Assembly (NCBI RefSeq): GCF_050433125.1
Contig: NZ_JBNPXV010000009.1
Span: 1 to 64,000 of the forward strand
Direction of reading: 5' to 3'
DNA: 64,000 bases
From: Roseimarinus sediminis
GTDB taxonomy: Bacteria > Bacteroidota > Bacteroidia > Bacteroidales > Prolixibacteraceae
In this document: one piece after another, positions 23,905 to 34,704 of the stretch
How the letters are laid out: each line of letters begins with the position of its first letter
How positions within the stretch are numbered: the first letter of the stretch is position 1
Notes under the pieces: model-generated
Databases searched by the model: none
The model's input: only the letters and a program-made list of their open reading frames with translations
What the model was told of the DNA's origin: nothing
Program-made: the position numbers and the translations under genes

Positions 23905-26715
23905 ATGAGTAAATTATTTATTTTCCTGGCGCTTGTACTGGCAGCGCTTATGGCAAAGGCCGGTTTTGCACAGACCGATTTGTCGAAGTCAGTACCCAAT
24001 GATCCTACGCTCAGAAAAGGAGTACTTGAAAACGGAATGACTTATTACATTAAGCATAATCAGGAACCCAAAGAAAGGGCCAGCTTTTACATCATTCAAA
24101 ATGTGGGCGCCTTACTCGAAAACGACGATCAGAACGGATTGGCGCACTTCCTGGAGCACATGGCTTTTAACGGAACCCAAAATTTCGAAGGCAAAGGAAT
24201 ACTAAACACGCTTGAAAAACATGGAGTAGCCTTTGGCCGTAACATCAATGCCTATACCTCGTTTAATGAAACGGTGTACAATTTGAGTGATGTGCCTACT
24301 ACACACGAGGGGCTGGTGGATACCTGCCTGCTGATTTTGCACGACTGGTCAGACCGTCTTTTGCTTACTGAAGAAGAAATTGATCTCGAGCGCGGGGTGA
24401 TTTCCGAAGAATGGCGCACTCGGCGCAATGCTTCATTCAGGCTGCGCAATCAGTGGTTCCCGGTGGTTTTTAAAGGTTCGCAATGGGCTGTTCGCGATGT
24501 AATTGGCGATACCACGGTTATTAAATACCACGAACCGGAAACCCTCCGCTCTTTCTATCACGACTGGTACCGTACCGATTTGCAAGCAATTGCCATTGTG
24601 GGCGACATTGATGTCGATCAGGTAGAAGCCAAAGTGAAGGAATTGTTCTCACAAATTGAGGCGGTTGAAAATCCAAAGGAAAGACCTGCGTTTAAAATAC
24701 CAGAGCACGATGAGACCTATTTCGTACTGGCTACCGACGACGAAGCATCTCAGTCGGGCATCAATATCTATATTTTCGACGAGAACAAAGACGGGCAGCA
24801 AAGAACTTATGCTGATTTTCGGGAAGGCTTTGTACGCTCATTGTATAATTCGATGACCAGTCAGCGAATCAGTGAATTGCTGCAAAAGGGAACACCGCCG
24901 TTTATCAATGGAAATACCCAGCGCGGTGGTTTTGTGCGCGGTTACGATGCCTACATGATTGGTGCTACCGCCAACAGTGGTGAAGAAGCAAAAGCACTCG
25001 AAGCCATCATGATTGAAACGCAAAGGGTGAAGCAACATGGCTTTGTGGAAAGCGAACTCGAAAGAGCGAAAACCAATCTCTTAACCCGGATGGAAAGCCG
25101 TTATAAGGAACGTGACAAAATTCGTAACGATCAGTTTTGTCGCGAGTATGCCCAAAATTACCTGACTGCCGATCCGGCTCCGGGTATTGAAGAGGAATTC
25201 CGTTTTGCCAATGAAATTCTTCCGACCATCACCGTTGAAGAGGTTTCATCCAAGGCAAAAGAATGGATCACGCCAAAGAACCGTGCCATTGTAATTACGG
25301 GCCCCACCGATGCCGAACACCTTACTGAAGCCGAAGCCAAAGCGATCATCAGTAAGGTAGAAACCATGGATGTAGCACCTTATGTCGATGCAGCTTCTGG
25401 TAGTTCACTTATTAGCGAAGAACTGAAGGGGTCCGCCATCGTTTCGGAAAAGAAACTAAAAGACTTCGATGCCCTTGAATGGACACTGGCAAACAATACC
25501 AAAGTAATTTACCGACACGCCGATTATGAGAAAGACAATGTTTCACTCATGGCCTACAGCAATGGCGGCAGCTCTCTGTGGGACGATGAGTACGTTCCTG
25601 ATCTCGACATGCTGGGCACCTTTGTTCAGTCCTACGGTGTGGGCGATTATGATGCAGTTACCCTGCAAAAAATGCTGACAGGGAAAAAAGTATCGATGAG
25701 TCCGACCCTGGGTTCACTTACCGAGGGATTCAGCGGTTCTTCAACGCCAAAAGATTTTGAAACCATGATGCAGCTGGCCTACCTTTATTTTGAACATCCA
25801 CGTTTCGATGAGGAAGCACACAATGCTTTGATGTCGCGTTACCTGGCTTATGTAGCCAATATGCAGAAAGATCCCCGAAAAATTATGCAGGATTCGCTGT
25901 CGTTCATTTTCAACGATTACCATGCACGCGTAAGACCTTTGAACACAGCTTATCTGAATGACATTCGTTTTGACGACATTCAGAAAATCTACAAGGACCG
26001 TATGCAGGATGCAGGCGATTTTACCTGGTTCATTGTTGGTAACATCGATGAGGAAACGGCCAAAGCCATGGCTCAGAAGTACCTGGGTTCGTTAAGCGAC
26101 AATGAGCGGGAAGAAAATTGGAAAGACCGCGGAGTAAGGGCCCCCGAAGGTAAAGTTGAAAAGGAAATACCGATTGCTTTTACCACCCCCAAATCGAACG
26201 TGAATGTGCGTTTTGTGAACGAAGTGGAATATACCCCCGAAAACAAACTTTTACTGCAGGTACTTGAAGGCATTCTCGATTTAAGGTACACCGAAACCAT
26301 TCGTGAAGAAGAAGGTGGAACCTATGGTGTGGGAATTGGATCGGGTTTAAGTCAATATCCTGTGAGCGAGGGAACAATGCGCATGTTGTTCGATTGTGAT
26401 CCCAATCGTGCCACCGATTTGAAAGCAATCATTTATCGCGAAATAGATAAAATTAAAGCAGAAGGGCCTTTGGCTGTCGATTTCGACAAGACCGTTAAGA
26501 ACCTTTTAAAGGACAGAGAACAGTCGCGCGAACACAATCAGTTCTGGATGAATGCACTCTATAATTACTATTATACAGGATATAATCCGGCACTCGATGA
26601 AAATTTTGAAACGATTTTAGAGAAGATGAAAGCAGAGGACGTTCAAAAGTTTGCCAGCAAATTCTTTGAAAATGCCGACCTGGTCGATGTCGTTTTTGTA
26701 CCGAAAAGCGAATAG
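23905..26715 (+). CDS. M16 family zinc metalloprotease
   Basis: A 936-residue exported peptidase (signal peptide up to about residue 23) with a two-half M16 architecture. The first half has the inverted zinc motif H81-F-L-E84-H85 with downstream glutamates in ERGVISEEW (about 165-175). The second half (about 520-930) lacks the zinc motif, as expected for the clam-shell partner domain. Such proteins degrade oligopeptides in the periplasm or at the surface. Monocistronic, with a strong terminator. The start is ATG 23905. Confidence 0.9.
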   Translation: MSKLFIFLALVLAALMAKAGFAQTDLSKSVPNDPTLRKGVLENGMTYYIKHNQEPKERASFYIIQNVGALLENDDQNGLAHFLEHMAFNGTQNFEGKGILNTLEKHGVAFGRNINAYTSFNETVYNLSDVPTTHEGLVDTCLLILHDWSDRLLLTEEEIDLERGVISEEWRTRRNASFRLRNQWFPVVFKGSQWAVRDVIGDTTVIKYHEPETLRSFYHDWYRTDLQAIAIVGDIDVDQVEAKVKELFSQIEAVENPKERPAFKIPEHDETYFVLATDDEASQSGINIYIFDENKDGQQRTYADFREGFVRSLYNSMTSQRISELLQKGTPPFINGNTQRGGFVRGYDAYMIGATANSGEEAKALEAIMIETQRVKQHGFVESELERAKTNLLTRMESRYKERDKIRNDQFCREYAQNYLTADPAPGIEEEFRFANEILPTITVEEVSSKAKEWITPKNRAIVITGPTDAEHLTEAEAKAIISKVETMDVAPYVDAASGSSLISEELKGSAIVSEKKLKDFDALEWTLANNTKVIYRHADYEKDNVSLMAYSNGGSSLWDDEYVPDLDMLGTFVQSYGVGDYDAVTLQKMLTGKKVSMSPTLGSLTEGFSGSSTPKDFETMMQLAYLYFEHPRFDEEAHNALMSRYLAYVANMQKDPRKIMQDSLSFIFNDYHARVRPLNTAYLNDIRFDDIQKIYKDRMQDAGDFTWFIVGNIDEETAKAMAQKYLGSLSDNEREENWKDRGVRAPEGKVEKEIPIAFTTPKSNVNVRFVNEVEYTPENKLLLQVLEGILDLRYTETIREEEGGTYGVGIGSGLSQYPVSEGTMRMLFDCDPNRATDLKAIIYREIDKIKAEGPLAVDFDKTVKNLLKDREQSREHNQFWMNALYNYYYTGYNPALDENFETILEKMKAEDVQKFASKFFENADLVDVVFVPKSE

Positions 26716-26736
26716 TTGCTAAAATTGAAAAGTTGG

Positions 26737-26775
26737 AAAGGCGGTAAAGGTGTAAATCCCTTTACCGCCTTTTTT
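26737..26775 (+). terminator. Rho-independent terminator of M16 gene
   Basis: AAAGGCGGTAAAGG (26737-26750) pairs perfectly with CCTTTACCGCCTTT (26759-26772), 8-nt loop, then a T-run. Confidence 0.9.
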
Positions 26776-26822
26776 GTATAAAAAAAACAAACTACGTTAC
26801 AGTCGCGTATATCAAAAAGAAC

Positions 26823-26830
26823 TATATTTG
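26823..26830 (+). promoter_or_regulatory. -7 box for 26856 gene
   Basis: TATATTTG, matching TAnnTTTG, 25 bp before the ATG at 26856. Confidence 0.5.
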
Positions 26831-26855
26831 ATCATTGCAGAACAAAAATTTGCCA

Positions 26856-28097
26856 ATGACCCAAATACTGAGATACCTTGTTCTTTTCTGGTTTACAAGT
26901 TTTAGCTTAATTGTAGTTGCTCAAAATCCACCGGCATCATCAAAAATAGAAAGACTCAAAATATTTATTGAAGGAAGTGGATATGGAGCTGATCATATCA
27001 GGCAAAGCATCAATTTTGTTGATTTTGTCAACGATCCTGCAACAGCCGATGTGCATCTGATTGTGATCAGGGAGGCCACCGGAAGCGGAGGCTACAATTA
27101 TACGGTGTGGTTCAACAGCCTTCGCTTTGAACAGATCAACGACTTTAATCTTTCGGTCTACACCTTGCCTGACGAAACCATTCACCAAACCCGAAGCTTG
27201 TTAACCAATGCCATCGTTAAAGGACTGCTGCCTTTCTTCAACGAGGTAAGTGCTTCTGATAATTATGAGGTGAAAGTAGTTCCAAAACCAACTTCTACCA
27301 ACAACGAGCTGACTGATCGCTGGCGGAGCTGGGTCTTCCGGCTTTCGACCACCGGTGGATTTGATTATGAAGAAAGCAAAAACGGCTACAACTACACCAC
27401 GACCCTTAAAGCCGATAAAGTGACCGAGAAGCTGAAGATCAATAACTACGTGTATTTTACCGAAAGGGTAACCAACTACGAAGAGGGAGATTATCAGTAC
27501 CGATACAACTACAAATACATGTATACCAAGGCGGTTTTTAGCCTGAGCGATCATTGGTCAACCGGCGGAACACTTTACGGTTACCAAAGCAGTTATTACA
27601 ATACGCGATGGTCGGTATCGTACCTGCATGCAGTTGAGTACAATTTCTTCCCATGGGATGAATCGAACAAAAGGCTGTTGGCGCTGGCCTATTCGGCAGG
27701 TTTTGAATCGCTGGGCTATTACGAAAAAACAATCATGGGAAAAATGGACGAGACGCTTCCCATTCATAAAGTCTATCTTACTTCAGAGATAATTCAGCAG
27801 TGGGGCGACATTTCGGTGAGCATGATGGGAACCCAGTACCTGCACGATCTGAGTCTTTACAATCTTACGTTTTCAACCGATGTTTCGTTCAGGGTAAGCA
27901 AGGGCTTATCGTTTACGGTGCGTCTGACAGCCGAAAGCGTACACAACCAGATTTACATTCCCGAAAGCGCTTACTCGCTGGAAGATATTTTGCTGAACAA
28001 CTTTGATCTGCCTTCACGCTTTGAGCTCTCGGGCTCGCTTGGTATTAGCTATCGTTTTGGATCGATTTATAACAATGTGGTGAATAAGCGCTTGTAG
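26856..28097 (+). CDS. Outer-membrane protein of unknown function
   Basis: A 413-residue exported protein (signal peptide ending near VVAQ). The N-terminal half (about 20-150) looks like a soluble domain with a buried strand-helix pattern (LKIFIEGSGYGADHIRQSIN, ADVHLIVIRE). The C-terminal half is rich in alternating aromatic strands and ends IYNNVVNKRL, consistent with a small beta-barrel. I do not recognise the family. The ATG at 26856 follows the -7 box; a TTG at 26835 is closer to that box and less likely. Confidence 0.7.
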   Translation: MTQILRYLVLFWFTSFSLIVVAQNPPASSKIERLKIFIEGSGYGADHIRQSINFVDFVNDPATADVHLIVIREATGSGGYNYTVWFNSLRFEQINDFNLSVYTLPDETIHQTRSLLTNAIVKGLLPFFNEVSASDNYEVKVVPKPTSTNNELTDRWRSWVFRLSTTGGFDYEESKNGYNYTTTLKADKVTEKLKINNYVYFTERVTNYEEGDYQYRYNYKYMYTKAVFSLSDHWSTGGTLYGYQSSYYNTRWSVSYLHAVEYNFFPWDESNKRLLALAYSAGFESLGYYEKTIMGKMDETLPIHKVYLTSEIIQQWGDISVSMMGTQYLHDLSLYNLTFSTDVSFRVSKGLSFTVRLTAESVHNQIYIPESAYSLEDILLNNFDLPSRFELSGSLGISYRFGSIYNNVVNKRL

Positions 28098-28169
28098 TTA
28101 GATCCGGTATTTTTTCAACTCAAGTGTAACATTTTACTTTGATGGTCGTCATATAGGCCGTTAGCCTAA

Positions 28170-30614
28170 ATGACCATGAAAATACGATTTCTTTTTATTG
28201 CTCTTTTTTTCCTGTTTCCCCTTTTGCTTTTATCTCAGGAAGTAGAACGAAAATCACTGACGGCCATTCGCACCAACAGTATCATAACGATTGACGGTTT
28301 ACTCGACGAAGAAGCGTATGAAGGGGTGGAAACTGCCAGTGATTTCGTTCAGCTGGAGCCCTACAATGGGCAGCCGTCGTACAAAGCAAGCGAAGTGAAA
28401 GTGCTCTACGACGACAATGCCCTGTATTTTGCTGCCACTCTATACGATCATCCCGACAGCATTGCATCTTACATTACTACCCGCGACAACATTGGAAGTT
28501 CCGATTACTTTGTGGTGATGCTCGATCCCAATAATGAAGGGCTGCTGGCTTACGAGTTCATAGTAACCCCTGCCAACAGTCAAACCGATTTGAAAGGGGT
28601 ACGAAGCAACAACGGGGACAATGAAGATCCCAGCTGGAACGCCGTTTGGCAAAGTGCAACCCGAATTACCGACGAGGGCTGGACGGCCGAAATCCGCATT
28701 CCCTATTCTGCCTTACGATTTGCAGCCGAAGAAAATCCTGTTTGGGGACTTAACTTTTTTCGGCGCATCAGGCGATACAATTCAAACAATTCGTGGAGCT
28801 TTGTCAACTTTAAAATCTCAGGATTTCTGCATCAAACGGGACAATTGCATGGATTACAAAACATTAAGCCGCCGGTTCGTTTGTCGGTATCTCCTTACAT
28901 TGCCGAATATGTTGAAATGAAAACGGGCAGTGAAAAGCCTGATTTCCTGCTGAAAGGCGGGCTCGATTTAAAATATGGTATCAGCGAAAGCCATACCCTC
29001 GACATGATGCTGATTCCCGATTTTGGTCAAATTCAGTCCGATGACGAAGAACTGAACCTAAGTCCCTATGAAATTCAGTACGATGAAAAACGACAGTTTT
29101 TTAACGAAGGAGGAGAGCTTTTCGGACGTGCCGATCTGTTTTACTCACGGCGCATTGGCGGGCATCCTGTATTTGCAGGCGACGTTGAAGGGCAGCTGAA
29201 GGACCACGAAAAAATCAGCTACAATCCGGCCAGTGCCCAAATGATTAATGCAACAAAGATTTCGGGGCGCGGTAAATCGGGCTGGGGTGTTGGCTTCCTC
29301 AATGCCATGACCTTGCCGTCATATGCCCGTGTAGAGGATACAATTAGCGGTGGCAGCCGTGAAATAATGACGCAGCCTTTCACCAACTTCAATGTTTCGG
29401 TGCTTGAAAAATCGATGAATAACAATTCCTATGTCAGCCTGATCAATACCAACCTGTCGATGGTCGATCATCATTATTCGGCCAATGCCACAGCGACGCA
29501 GTTTATGTTGAAAAACAAGAAACAAACCCACCAGTTTTCGGGCGTGGCCGGAATGAGTTATAAGCCAACTGCCGACGATCCTGCCGGCTATGGATATACG
29601 CTTGAATTAAGCAAGATCAAGGGAAATTTTCGCTATTCAGCCGAGCGGGGGGTGCTTTCAAATACAATCGACTTTAACGATATGGGCTATATGCAGCGAA
29701 ATAACATCATCGAACATGAAGTGGAACTGAGCTATCATATTTTTGATCCTTTTTTGATATTCAAAAACTGGAGCAGCCAGGTTTGGTGGGAGAATACCCG
29801 GCTTTTTGAACCCCGGCATGCCATTGATTCTGAAGTGAATTTCTGGACCGATGCCACCTTTAAAAACAACTGGTGGATGGGTATGTACTATGGTTATAAT
29901 TTTGGCAGTCACGATTTTTTCGAGCCCCGCTCTACCAATAATCGTTATTACAAAGGGCCGGCTTTTCATTCAGTCGAAATCAACCTAAACAGCGATCACA
30001 ACAAAAAGCTGGCCTGGAGTTACAATGGCGGGCTCTATCAAACAGATGAAAAGGGGCGTTGGGGCTCATGGCAGAATACAGGTTTATGGCTCAAAGCATC
30101 ACAGCGTTTCAACATCAATTATGATTTCTCACTAAGAAATGAAATCAACGCCAAAGGTTATGTTGATGATTTTGGGAATGATTCGATCTACTTTGGTACT
30201 TACGACAGGAATACACTGGTAAATACCGTTTCATTAGGCTATGCTTTCAACACCAAAACATCGCTCGATTTTCGCGCACGACATTATTGGTCGAAAGCCG
30301 ACTATGATGCTCAGTATTATTTATTACAGTCAGACGGTACGCTGCTGGCTGATGACGGGTGTACAACGGCTGCCGATGTCAACTTCAATGCATTCAATAT
30401 CGACATGATTTTTACCTGGGAGTTTGCACCTGGTAGCGAACTTTCACTGGCATGGAAAAATGCGATTTATACCTCCGAAGATGAAGTGGGTATTTCGGCC
30501 GGAGAAAACTGGTCACGACTATTCAATGCCGATAAAATCAATAACCTGTCCCTTAAAATTCTTTATTACATCGACTACGGGACTGTGAAGGGCAAACTGA
30601 CAGCAGGAAAATAA
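28170..30614 (+). CDS. DUF5916 outer-membrane protein with CBM9-like domain
   Basis: An 814-residue exported protein. After the signal peptide (about 1-22) a carbohydrate-binding family 9-like domain (ITIDGLLDEEAYEGVETASD; ALYFAATLYDHPDSI; WTAEIRIPYSALRF) is followed by the DUF5916 barrel-like region. That combination is typical of Bacteroidota outer-membrane proteins of unknown function. A direct binding substrate cannot be read from sequence. ATG 28170 or 28176 could be used. It converges with elbB, with only 1 bp between the stops. Confidence 0.82.
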   Translation: MTMKIRFLFIALFFLFPLLLLSQEVERKSLTAIRTNSIITIDGLLDEEAYEGVETASDFVQLEPYNGQPSYKASEVKVLYDDNALYFAATLYDHPDSIASYITTRDNIGSSDYFVVMLDPNNEGLLAYEFIVTPANSQTDLKGVRSNNGDNEDPSWNAVWQSATRITDEGWTAEIRIPYSALRFAAEENPVWGLNFFRRIRRYNSNNSWSFVNFKISGFLHQTGQLHGLQNIKPPVRLSVSPYIAEYVEMKTGSEKPDFLLKGGLDLKYGISESHTLDMMLIPDFGQIQSDDEELNLSPYEIQYDEKRQFFNEGGELFGRADLFYSRRIGGHPVFAGDVEGQLKDHEKISYNPASAQMINATKISGRGKSGWGVGFLNAMTLPSYARVEDTISGGSREIMTQPFTNFNVSVLEKSMNNNSYVSLINTNLSMVDHHYSANATATQFMLKNKKQTHQFSGVAGMSYKPTADDPAGYGYTLELSKIKGNFRYSAERGVLSNTIDFNDMGYMQRNNIIEHEVELSYHIFDPFLIFKNWSSQVWWENTRLFEPRHAIDSEVNFWTDATFKNNWWMGMYYGYNFGSHDFFEPRSTNNRYYKGPAFHSVEINLNSDHNKKLAWSYNGGLYQTDEKGRWGSWQNTGLWLKASQRFNINYDFSLRNEINAKGYVDDFGNDSIYFGTYDRNTLVNTVSLGYAFNTKTSLDFRARHYWSKADYDAQYYLLQSDGTLLADDGCTTAADVNFNAFNIDMIFTWEFAPGSELSLAWKNAIYTSEDEVGISAGENWSRLFNADKINNLSLKILYYIDYGTVKGKLTAGK

Positions 30615-30615
30615 A

Positions 30616-31269
30616 TTACATCAAATCGTACAGTGCGTCGATCACATTGGCGGCACCGCGTGCAACCACCGAAATGGAGGTGTCGTGCATGTAACAGGGC
30701 GAAGTAACCAGTCTGTTTTTACGATCGATAACTATTTCGTCGCCATGGCTTGTGTGGTGTTTGGCTCCCATGCTTTCGATCGCAGCCGCTGTCGATTCAT
30801 CGCTTCCAATGGTGAGTTGGATATCCCTCAATACTTTGGCTACCAGCGCAGGCGAAATGCACAGGGCGCCAATGGGCAGGCCTGACTTGTGAGCAAGGAG
30901 CAGGGCTTTTTCTGCTTCGGGATTCACCAGGCAATCGGGGCCGTCGATTGCGAAAGTGCAGAGATTTTTAGCTACTCCGAATCCGCCTGGCAAAACCAGG
31001 GCATCGAACCTGGCTGGATCGAAGTCGTCGAGCCGGGTAACTTTTCCGCGGGCGATGCGTGCCGACTCAATCAGCACATTCCGCTTTTCTGTACTTTCTT
31101 CACCAGTGAGGTGATTGATAACATGGTATTGCCAGATGTCGGGGGCAAAGCATTCGTACGACGAGCCACGCTGGTCGATGGCCAGCATGCAGGCTACTGC
31201 TTCCTGTATTTCAGATCCATCAAAAACACCGCATCCCGATAAAATAATTGCAAAACGTTTATTCTTCAT
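30616..31269 (-). CDS. elbB: Glyoxalase ElbB (DJ-1/PfpI family)
   Basis: A 217-residue DJ-1/PfpI-superfamily protein of the ElbB group ('isoprenoid biosynthesis glyoxalase'). Hallmarks: SGCGVFDGSEIQEAV at the N-terminus, ALVLPGGFGVAKNLC, the nucleophile elbow IGALCISPAL with the conserved cysteine, and VTSPCYMHD. E. coli ElbB has weak glyoxalase activity; its link to isoprenoid synthesis is loose. I chose ATG 31269 because the longer frame to 31317 adds a lysine-rich non-conserved extension. Confidence 0.88.
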   Translation of the reverse strand: MKNKRFAIILSGCGVFDGSEIQEAVACMLAIDQRGSSYECFAPDIWQYHVINHLTGEESTEKRNVLIESARIARGKVTRLDDFDPARFDALVLPGGFGVAKNLCTFAIDGPDCLVNPEAEKALLLAHKSGLPIGALCISPALVAKVLRDIQLTIGSDESTAAAIESMGAKHHTSHGDEIVIDRKNRLVTSPCYMHDTSISVVARGAANVIDALYDLM

Positions 31270-31583
31270 GACTGGGAATTTTTTCTTTTTTTGATTACCA
31301 TTTTTCTTCAAATACATTTATTTAAGTATTCCGCTTAAAAACGTTACAACCTGCACCTTATGAGTGCATGCTGCTTATTCAAAGCTACATAAAATTGAAA
31401 CGAAGTGCAATGCATGCATGATTTCCTTGTCTTTTTGGGTGAATTTCAGTTAGTTGTTTTATTCAACCATCACCCTTGTTGGCATTGAGATTTAAAAGAT
31501 TTGGCCTGCCTTTTTATAAAAAAAAAAGATATATTTGCCGTTCAGTAAAAAAGCTTCAAAAAGAATTAATAAAATTTAAACAA
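31270..31583. promoter_or_regulatory. Divergent intergenic region with secDF -7 box
   Basis: About 314 bp between elbB and secDF. TATATTTG at 31530-31537 (TAnnTTTG), 46 bp before the secDF ATG, is the likely promoter. Nothing else is recognised; no conserved leader is evident. Confidence 0.45.
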
Positions 31584-34580
31584 ATGCAGAATAAAGGTGC
31601 TGTAAGGCTTTTTGCAATATTGCTGGCCTTGGTATGTGTATACCAACTATCATTTACTTTCAAAGCCCGGCAGGTTGAAAAAGACGCTGCTGAGTATGCC
31701 GGAGGAGATCCACAACAGGAACTACATTACCTCGACTCAATAGCAAGTGAAACCGTATATAGTTTTCTGGGAGTACGCGATTATTCTTATCGTGAGGTAA
31801 AAGCCCGGGAAATCAATTTAGGTCTCGACCTCAAGGGCGGTATGAACGTAACCCTCGAAATTTCAGTAGTCGATTTGGTAAGGGCCTTATCGAACAACAG
31901 TCAGGATTCAACTTTCAATGCCGCTCTTAAGCTGGCTCAGGAATACCAGCAAAACAGTCAGGAAGGTTTTGTAACCCTCTTTGGACAGGCATTCGAGGAA
32001 ATTGATCCCAATGCCAAGCTGGCTGCCAACTTTCTTACTCCTGAACTGAAAGATCTGATCAACTTCAATTCGACCAATGCCGAAGTACTTGAAGTGATTC
32101 GTAATGAAGCCGATGCGGCCATCGATAACACATTCAACATTCTTCGTTCACGTATCGACCGTTTTGGTGTTTCGCAACCCAACATTCAGAAGCTGGCACA
32201 GCGAGGCCGTATTCTTGTTGAATTACCCGGTGTAAAGGATAAGGAAAGGGTGCGTAACCTTCTGCAGGGAACTGCATCGCTCGAGTTTTGGACTACCTAC
32301 GAAAACCAGGAAGTATATCCTTATTTACTCGAAGTAAATGAAGTGTTGAAAGAAAGGCAACAAACTTCGGCCGATGTGAAAGGCGAAGAGGAAGCAGAAG
32401 AAACAACACAGGCTGAAGAAACAACCGTAAGCGAGGATGGTGAAGAGAAGTCACTTCTCGATGAGCTGGCTGCCGGCGAAAGTGATAGTTTGTCGCTCGA
32501 CCAATCGGCCGACATGGCCAAAGACTTTCCTTTGTTTGCCGTTTTAACACCTAATGTAAACAATCAGGGACAACTGTTCCAGGGACCTGCCATCGGTTTT
32601 GCTCACTATGCCGATACCGCCAGGGTAAATAATTTCCTCAGCATTCCTCAGGTGCGTTCGCTATTACCACGCGATATGATTTTCCGCTGGACCATGAAGC
32701 CCTTTGATGAAGATGAAAACTTTTATCAGTTGATTGCCCTGAAAGTAAGCACCCGCGACGGATCTGCTCCGCTTGATGGTTCAGTGGTTACCGATGCACG
32801 TCAGGAATTCGGACAAACTCAGGCCTCGGCCGAAGTAACCATGAACATGAACAGCGAAGGTGCCAAAACCTGGGCCCGTATGACCAAGGACAATGTAGGC
32901 CGCTCCATCGCCATCATGCTCGATGCCTATGTTGTATCTTATCCAACCGTACAGACTGAAATTACCGGAGGTCGTTCAAACATAACCGGAAACTTTACGG
33001 TAGAAGAGGCAAAAGACCTTGCCAACATGCTCAAGAGTGGTAAGATGCCAGCGAAGGTCGACATCGTTGAAGAATATGTTGTGGGTCCTTCACTCGGAAA
33101 ACAGTCAATTAGCTCAGGTCTCTGGTCATTCGCCATTGCCTTTGCACTGGTTTTAGCCTACATGATGCTTATTTACAGTTATCATGCCGGAGCTGTTGCC
33201 AACGTGGCACTTCTAGCCAACCTGTTTTTCATCATTGGTGTACTTGCGTCGTTTGGCGCTGTACTGACTCTGCCTGGTATTGCTGGTATCGTACTGACCA
33301 TTGGTATGTCGGTCGATGCCAACGTGCTGATATATGAAAGGGTTCAGGAAGAAGTACGAGCCGGTAAAGGACTGAAGCTCGCCATCAGCGATGGATACAA
33401 AAACGCACTTTCGGCCATTATCGATGGTCAGGTAACTACCTTGTTAACCGGTGTGGTACTTTATTTCTTCGGATCGGGACCGATCAAAGGTTTTGCTACT
33501 ACCCTGATCATTGGTATCATTACTTCACTGTTTAGTGCGATCTTTATTACCCGTTTATTGTTTGAGCAATTCCTCGGAAAAGATAAAAAAATCAAGTTTG
33601 CTTCGACCGTCACCAAAGACTGGTTACAGCATACAAAAATCAAATTTCTCGATAAGCGCAAAGTGGCCTATGTAATTTCAGGTATTGCACTGATCGTATC
33701 TATCGGATCGATTACCCTGAAAGGATTGGATTATGGTATCGACTTTGAAGGAGGACGTACCTATGTGGTAAGCTTTGATGACGACGTGGAAGTTTCGGAA
33801 GTGGCCAGTCAGCTTTCAGTTGTATTTGGAAATGCGCCCGAGGTGAAAACCTTTGGTGGAGCCAACCAGGTGCGTATTACTACCGATTACATGATTGAAA
33901 GTCACGATGAGGCTGTCGACAATGAGGTGGAGGCACTGCTGTATGAAGGTTTAAAGCCGATGATTGGAAGCGATGTAAGTAAAGATGAATTTACTGAAAA
34001 CTACATTCAAAGTTCAACCAAGGTGGGACCAACCATTTCGGATGATATCCGCACCAGTTCGATGATTGCCATCACCCTGGCTTTGCTGATTATCTTCGTA
34101 TATATTCTTATTCGTTTCCGGAACTGGCAGTATGGTCTTGGAGCCATCGCAGCACTGGCACACGATACCCTCATTGTACTTGGTATTTTCTCGCTTTTAA
34201 GTGGTCTGCTGCCTTTCTCGCTCGAAATCGACCAGGCATTTATTGCGGCCATTCTTACCGTACTGGGTTATTCGATTAACGATACCGTGGTGGTATTTGA
34301 CCGCATCAGGGAGTTTATCGGACTTTATCCAAAACGTTCACGTGAGTTGAATACCAACAATGCACTGAACAGTACGCTGAGACGTACCTTCAGTACTTCA
34401 CTCTCTACCTTTGTGGTATTGCTTGCCATCTTCATTTTTGGTGGTGAAACCATTCGAGGCTTTACTTTTGCCCTGATGGTTGGTGTGTTGGTGGGTACCT
34501 ATTCATCATTGTTCATTGCAACACCAATTGCATTCGATACGCAAAGCAAAGCGAAAAAACTGGCTTCAAAAGAAAGTTAA
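31584..34580 (+). CDS. secDF: Fused SecD-SecF protein translocase subunit
   Basis: A 998-residue single-chain SecD-SecF. These membrane proteins use the proton gradient to complete export through SecYEG. The SecD half has GLDLKGGMNVTLEISV near the N-terminus, a long periplasmic P1 region (about 55-480, with a low-complexity acidic insert around 265-310), and membrane segments with MSVDANVLIYERVQEE. The SecF half contains GIDFEGGRTYVVSFD and LGYSINDTVVVFDRIREF. The fusion is common in Bacteroidota. The ATG 31584 is chosen; the upstream frame is open to a TTG at 31476 without family support. Confidence 0.95.
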   Translation: MQNKGAVRLFAILLALVCVYQLSFTFKARQVEKDAAEYAGGDPQQELHYLDSIASETVYSFLGVRDYSYREVKAREINLGLDLKGGMNVTLEISVVDLVRALSNNSQDSTFNAALKLAQEYQQNSQEGFVTLFGQAFEEIDPNAKLAANFLTPELKDLINFNSTNAEVLEVIRNEADAAIDNTFNILRSRIDRFGVSQPNIQKLAQRGRILVELPGVKDKERVRNLLQGTASLEFWTTYENQEVYPYLLEVNEVLKERQQTSADVKGEEEAEETTQAEETTVSEDGEEKSLLDELAAGESDSLSLDQSADMAKDFPLFAVLTPNVNNQGQLFQGPAIGFAHYADTARVNNFLSIPQVRSLLPRDMIFRWTMKPFDEDENFYQLIALKVSTRDGSAPLDGSVVTDARQEFGQTQASAEVTMNMNSEGAKTWARMTKDNVGRSIAIMLDAYVVSYPTVQTEITGGRSNITGNFTVEEAKDLANMLKSGKMPAKVDIVEEYVVGPSLGKQSISSGLWSFAIAFALVLAYMMLIYSYHAGAVANVALLANLFFIIGVLASFGAVLTLPGIAGIVLTIGMSVDANVLIYERVQEEVRAGKGLKLAISDGYKNALSAIIDGQVTTLLTGVVLYFFGSGPIKGFATTLIIGIITSLFSAIFITRLLFEQFLGKDKKIKFASTVTKDWLQHTKIKFLDKRKVAYVISGIALIVSIGSITLKGLDYGIDFEGGRTYVVSFDDDVEVSEVASQLSVVFGNAPEVKTFGGANQVRITTDYMIESHDEAVDNEVEALLYEGLKPMIGSDVSKDEFTENYIQSSTKVGPTISDDIRTSSMIAITLALLIIFVYILIRFRNWQYGLGAIAALAHDTLIVLGIFSLLSGLLPFSLEIDQAFIAAILTVLGYSINDTVVVFDRIREFIGLYPKRSRELNTNNALNSTLRRTFSTSLSTFVVLLAIFIFGGETIRGFTFALMVGVLVGTYSSLFIATPIAFDTQSKAKKLASKES

Positions 34581-34601
34581 TTCGTCTTGTAAACTATACC
34601 G

Positions 34602-34638
34602 AAAACCCTGTTCCGTTCTTTCGGGACAGGGTTTTTTT
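34602..34638 (+). terminator. Terminator of secDF
   Basis: AAAACCCTGTTCC (34602-34614) pairs with GGGACAGGGTTTT (34623-34635, one G-T wobble), followed by T residues. Confidence 0.85.
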
Positions 34639-34704
34639 TAAATGAGCGATGAACATGACAAAGATCGTGCAGTACTTCGCAAATAAATTTTATCTTTTGT
34701 AACG